Positions 43,387-45,829 of a stretch of DNA of 45,829 bases are shown here, one piece after another. A model generated the notes under the pieces. The model was given only the letters and a program-made list of their open reading frames with translations. It made no database searches and was not told the origin of the DNA. The first letter of the stretch is position 1. Every line of letters begins with the position of its first letter. The position numbers were made by a program, and so were the translations under genes. This DNA is from Herminiimonas sp. KBW02. Its GTDB lineage: Bacteria > Pseudomonadota > Gammaproteobacteria > Burkholderiales > Burkholderiaceae_D. The stretch covers positions 478,442 to 524,270 of the forward strand of contig NZ_QAJP01000008.1 of assembly GCF_003852535.1 (NCBI RefSeq). Direction: 5' to 3'.

Positions 43387-43465
43387 ATCGTACGATATGC
43401 ATACATTGTCAAGCGTAAAATTGTACTCAAAACCACAAGATTAAATTGTGAGATACACAGAAAAC

Positions 43466-44137
43466 ATGACCGACACCACTCAAACGCGATCAGAAACCTT
43501 GCGTGAGCAAATAGAGGAAATGATTGCCGTCGGGACACTCAAACCCGGGCAACATCTCGATGAAACCGTGCTGGCCGAGAAATTCGGCGTATCCCGCACA
43601 CCTATACGCGAAGCCCTGATTCAGCTGGCTTCGATGGGCATCATCGTAATCCGGCCACGTCGTGGTGCCATCGTGGCCGAGATAGGGCCGCAGCAACTGA
43701 TAGAAATGTTTGAAGTCATGGCCGAACTGGAAGCCATGTGCGCACGCCTGGCCGCCCGTCGGATGAGCCCGGCGGAACATGCCGTATTGAAAGCGACCCA
43801 CCTGGCCTGCAGGGAAGCCCGGGACGAAGCCGATTCCGACGCCTACTTTTACAAGAATGAAGAATTCCACCAGCAGATTTATATAGGCAGCAAAAATTCC
43901 TTCCTGGAAGAACAGGCGCGCGTGCTGCAACGCCGCCTGCGTCCTTATCGCCGTCTGCAACTGCGCGTACGCAACCGCGTCACCGCGTCCTTCGACGAAC
44001 ATGGTGCGGTAGTCGACGCCATCATCGAAGGCAAAGGTGAGCTCGCAGCCGAACTGCTGCGCCAGCACATCATGATCCAGGGTCAACGTTTCAGCGACCT
44101 GATCGCATCCCTCGCTGAACTGACCAGCGAAGCCTGA
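43466..44137 (+). CDS. mdcY: GntR/FCD regulator of malonate decarboxylase operon (MdcY-like)
   Basis: Probable repressor of the divergent mdc operon, responding to malonate or a derivative. About 223 aa: HTH at 15-75 (LAEKFGVSRTPIREALIQLA) and an FCD domain with EFHQQI, DEHGAVVDAI and RQHI His residues, consistent with an intact metal site. The ATG at 43466 is chosen over an in-frame GTG at 43448; no strong ribosome site is seen. The gene symbol is by position and type, not sequence proof. Confidence 0.78.
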   Translation: MTDTTQTRSETLREQIEEMIAVGTLKPGQHLDETVLAEKFGVSRTPIREALIQLASMGIIVIRPRRGAIVAEIGPQQLIEMFEVMAELEAMCARLAARRMSPAEHAVLKATHLACREARDEADSDAYFYKNEEFHQQIYIGSKNSFLEEQARVLQRRLRPYRRLQLRVRNRVTASFDEHGAVVDAIIEGKGELAAELLRQHIMIQGQRFSDLIASLAELTSEA

Positions 44138-44272
44138 TACCTGCAAAGCCGGACACATATACAATATGCGTCCGGCCAGGGAAACTTGCATCGCCTGCAA
44201 GCACGCACAGCCATTCGCCACTGCGCACTCCCCTCACCATCCCGTTGTTAACTTCTGACTACTCGTGTACCC

Positions 44273-44728
44273 ATGCGCCTACGTACTGCTTCTCGCCTGC
44301 TGATTACCGATCCTGATGATCGCGTCCTGCTGTTCTTCTTTGAACATAAGAAAGGTGCTTTGGCCGGACAAAGTTACTGGGCCACACCTGGTGGCGGCGT
44401 CGAAGGCGAAGAAAGCTTTGAAGAAGCAGCCATACGGGAGTTATGGGAAGAGACCGGAATACAGGTAACGGAAGTCGGTCCGCAGATTGCGCAACGCCAG
44501 TTGATACTGCAAATGCCCGATGGCGAATACGTGAATGAAGACGAGCGCTACTTCCGTATCCGTGTCACTGACACTCAATTATCAAAAAGCGGCTGGAGCG
44601 CGAATGAAGTCGAGTGCATGACGGCACACCACTGGTGGTCGCAGAGTGAGCTCGAACAAACCACAGAACAGGTATGGCCGGAAAACCTGATTGCTATGCT
44701 GCAGACCAGCAGCACCACAGATGCATAA
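44273..44728 (+). CDS. Nudix hydrolase
   Basis: Nudix pyrophosphohydrolase of 151 aa; substrate unknown. Nudix box GGGVEGEESFEEAAIREL...EETGI is complete, preceded by the common WATPGGG strand. C-terminal half is acidic and Trp-rich (HHWWSQSEL). It overlaps the GNAT gene by 8 bases, so the two are translationally coupled. Confidence 0.87.
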   Translation: MRLRTASRLLITDPDDRVLLFFFEHKKGALAGQSYWATPGGGVEGEESFEEAAIRELWEETGIQVTEVGPQIAQRQLILQMPDGEYVNEDERYFRIRVTDTQLSKSGWSANEVECMTAHHWWSQSELEQTTEQVWPENLIAMLQTSSTTDA

Positions 44729-45272
44729 GCTGAACATCCGCGCGGCACGATCTGATGACATAGACCGCATCATGGAACTGGAAGACGGCGGCTTCCATCA
44801 ACGCATACAGGAAGACAAAAGTGTGATGCTGGAACGCATGCGCCACTTCCCTGCCGGCTTCCTGGTATTGGCGAATGACTGCGATGTAGCAACCGGCTAC
44901 CTGTGCTCGGAGCTCTGGGACAACGATGCTACTTTGCAGGAAGCCGCCTTTGCGCTCGGTCATGACATCAAAGACACCCATCGCGCCGATGGCAGCCAGC
45001 TCTATATTTCATCGATGACTGTCGCGCGCGAATACCGTGGCAGCGGACTGGGCAAGAAATTCTTCCAGCAATCCGTGCACATGTTGCGCGCCCAACTCAC
45101 GCATTTGCGCGGCTCCATCCTGCTACTGAGTGCAGAGTGGACGGGTGCGCACAAGATATATCAAGACAGCGGCTACACCGAAATCGCACGCCTGAAAAAC
45201 TTCTTCGCCACTAGCGCAACGCATGACGCCGACGCCATCATCATGCAAACGCAATTCAGTAAAAAGCGCTAA
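44721..45272 (+). CDS. GNAT-family N-acetyltransferase
   Basis: Predicted acetyl-CoA-dependent N-acetyltransferase of 183 aa. The acetyl-CoA loop follows the strand LYISSMTVAREYRGSGLGKK, with the R/Q-x-x-G-x-G/A motif at REYRGSGLG. The ending YQDSGYTEIARLKNFF is a usual GNAT C-terminus. Its substrate is unknown. ATG at 44721 lies within the end of the Nudix gene. Confidence 0.85.
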   Translation: MHKLNIRAARSDDIDRIMELEDGGFHQRIQEDKSVMLERMRHFPAGFLVLANDCDVATGYLCSELWDNDATLQEAAFALGHDIKDTHRADGSQLYISSMTVAREYRGSGLGKKFFQQSVHMLRAQLTHLRGSILLLSAEWTGAHKIYQDSGYTEIARLKNFFATSATHDADAIIMQTQFSKKR

Positions 45273-45287
45273 TACAGAAAGCACACT

Positions 45288-45560
45288 ATGTACGCATTAT
45301 TCGCGTGGGAAAACGGTCAGCAAAAAGGCGGCATCGGCGACTTGCTGACCATGGGTTCAGTGGATGAATGCCAAAAGACTTTCCAAACATTCGTCAGCGC
45401 GCTCAGCCATCCCGCGACAGGCGAAATCATCGACATGTACACGCTCAAAATCGTACTACGTGCCAGCCTCATCGCGAGCAAAGATGCGCGTCTGCCGGAC
45501 TGGGTTGCGCCTAGTGGGTGGCTGATTGAATGGGTCAAACCGCAGGCCGGGATTAAATAA
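45288..45560 (+). CDS. Small conserved-looking protein of unknown function
   Basis: 90 aa, not recognised. Starts MYALFAWENGQQKGGIGDLL and has no signal peptide or membrane helix. It contains a mixed alpha/beta pattern with LKIVLRASLIASKDAR in the second half and a Trp-rich end (DWVAPSGWLIEWVKP). It starts 15 bases after the GNAT gene, on the same strand, so it is probably the third gene of that operon. Its frame has a normal codon look, which supports coding. Confidence 0.68.
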   Translation: MYALFAWENGQQKGGIGDLLTMGSVDECQKTFQTFVSALSHPATGEIIDMYTLKIVLRASLIASKDARLPDWVAPSGWLIEWVKPQAGIK

Positions 45561-45648
45561 AAGAAGCTGCCTCAGGCAGTGCATGCCCACATTTGAGCAT
45601 GAAATGAAATCTTTTATTTTTCAATGACATAAGTGACTTGCTCTGAGG

Positions 45649-45701
45649 TTATCCACAAGCCTGTGCACAAAAAACGGGGATAACTTTAGTAGTTATGCAC
45701 A
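45649..45701. promoter_or_regulatory. Cluster of DnaA-box-like sequences
   Basis: TTATCCACA (45649-45657) is a perfect DnaA box; TTATGCACA (45693-45701) is another match to TTATNCACA. TGTGCACAA (45662-45670) and GGGGATAAC (45676-45684) are reverse-strand near-matches. Four sites in about 55 bases exceed chance. Whether this is an origin-like, regulatory or unrelated element cannot be told from the window. The following sequence holds no gene up to the end. Confidence 0.55.
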
Positions 45702-45745
45702 GTGCTGGTAACGGCAATGTTTCGGTCTGAGGGACTGATACTTTT

Positions 45746-45786
45746 CTCTATCCGTAGAGAGGTGCGTTGTCGGGGGTAGCCCGACA
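45746..45786. repeat. Hairpin pair near right end
   Basis: CTCT-ATCCGT-AGAG (45746-45761) and TGTCGGG-N5-CCCGACA (45768-45786) are adjacent inverted repeats in non-coding DNA. The following ACTTACTTTTCTTGCTTCGC resembles intergenic repeated elements seen in related genomes, but the window has no second copy. Confidence 0.35.
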
Positions 45787-45829
45787 GCTACTTACTTTTC
45801 TTGCTTCGCTGTATAGATTCATGACATAG

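Noticed and set aside
1-45829. CRISPR array or insertion sequence
   Set aside because: No regularly spaced repeat series, transposase-like protein or terminal inverted repeat pair was seen in the window.

Overview
The window looks like chromosome from a betaproteobacterium of the order Burkholderiales. The protein sequences most resemble Oxalobacteraceae (Herminiimonas/Janthinobacterium-like). This rests on the look of housekeeping genes such as bpt, radC, rpmBG, uup and the overlapping clpSA pair and on a moderate GC content; no database search was possible. Most of the window is ordinary chromosome with short operons separated by clear intrinsic terminators.

Layout, left to right. (1) 0.1-7.6 kb: a zinc-ribbon Nudix hydrolase, an ammonium transporter behind a sigma-54 promoter, then aat, bpt, pyrD, and clpA/clpS on the opposite strand. 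Together these supply the bacterial N-degron pathway: two aminoacyl transferases that create N-degrons, plus the ClpS adaptor and ClpA unfoldase that read them. (2) 7.6-14.7 kb: cspA, an RluE-like pseudouridine synthase, a secreted DUF192 protein, rpsT, murJ, a SirB1/transglutaminase-like TPR protein and the ABC-F ATPase uup. (3) 14.8-19.2 kb: tRNA-Arg(CCU), followed by a more AT-rich stretch with two unknown exported proteins and a bacterial O-GlcNAc-transferase-like TPR protein. (4) 19.2-23.9 kb: the most striking locus. It holds a rhodanese, a small XRE regulator, a family 2A encapsulin shell protein (SrpI-like) and its cargo, a cysteine desulfurase with a long disordered N-terminal targeting region. 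This should form a protein nanocompartment dedicated to sulfur metabolism or storage. An FMN-binding PPOX-type protein follows. (5) 24.2-28.8 kb: a glycine-zipper lipoprotein, a GntR regulator, a gamma-glutamyltransferase-like enzyme and an OxlT-like MFS transporter. (6) 29.2-33.3 kb: a branched-chain amino-acid ABC transporter, livHMGF, without a binding protein. It is preceded by an isoleucine-rich leader peptide and an intrinsic terminator, the architecture of transcriptional attenuation. (7) 33.4-37.0 kb: ispH-fkpB, radC, rpmB-rpmG and bluB. (8) 37.0-44.1 kb: a complete biotin-independent malonate decarboxylase operon, mdcACDEGBH, with a divergent GntR regulator and a perfect operator-like palindrome between them, but no malonate transporter. 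(9) 44.3-45.8 kb: Nudix, GNAT and a small unknown protein, then a gene-free end with a cluster of DnaA-box-like sequences.

The two observations I rate highest are the encapsulin/cysteine desulfurase/rhodanese/XRE operon and the apparent Ile-leader attenuator in front of livHMGF. The encapsulin family is known; the linked rhodanese and regulator, and the attenuator, are the parts most likely to hold something new.
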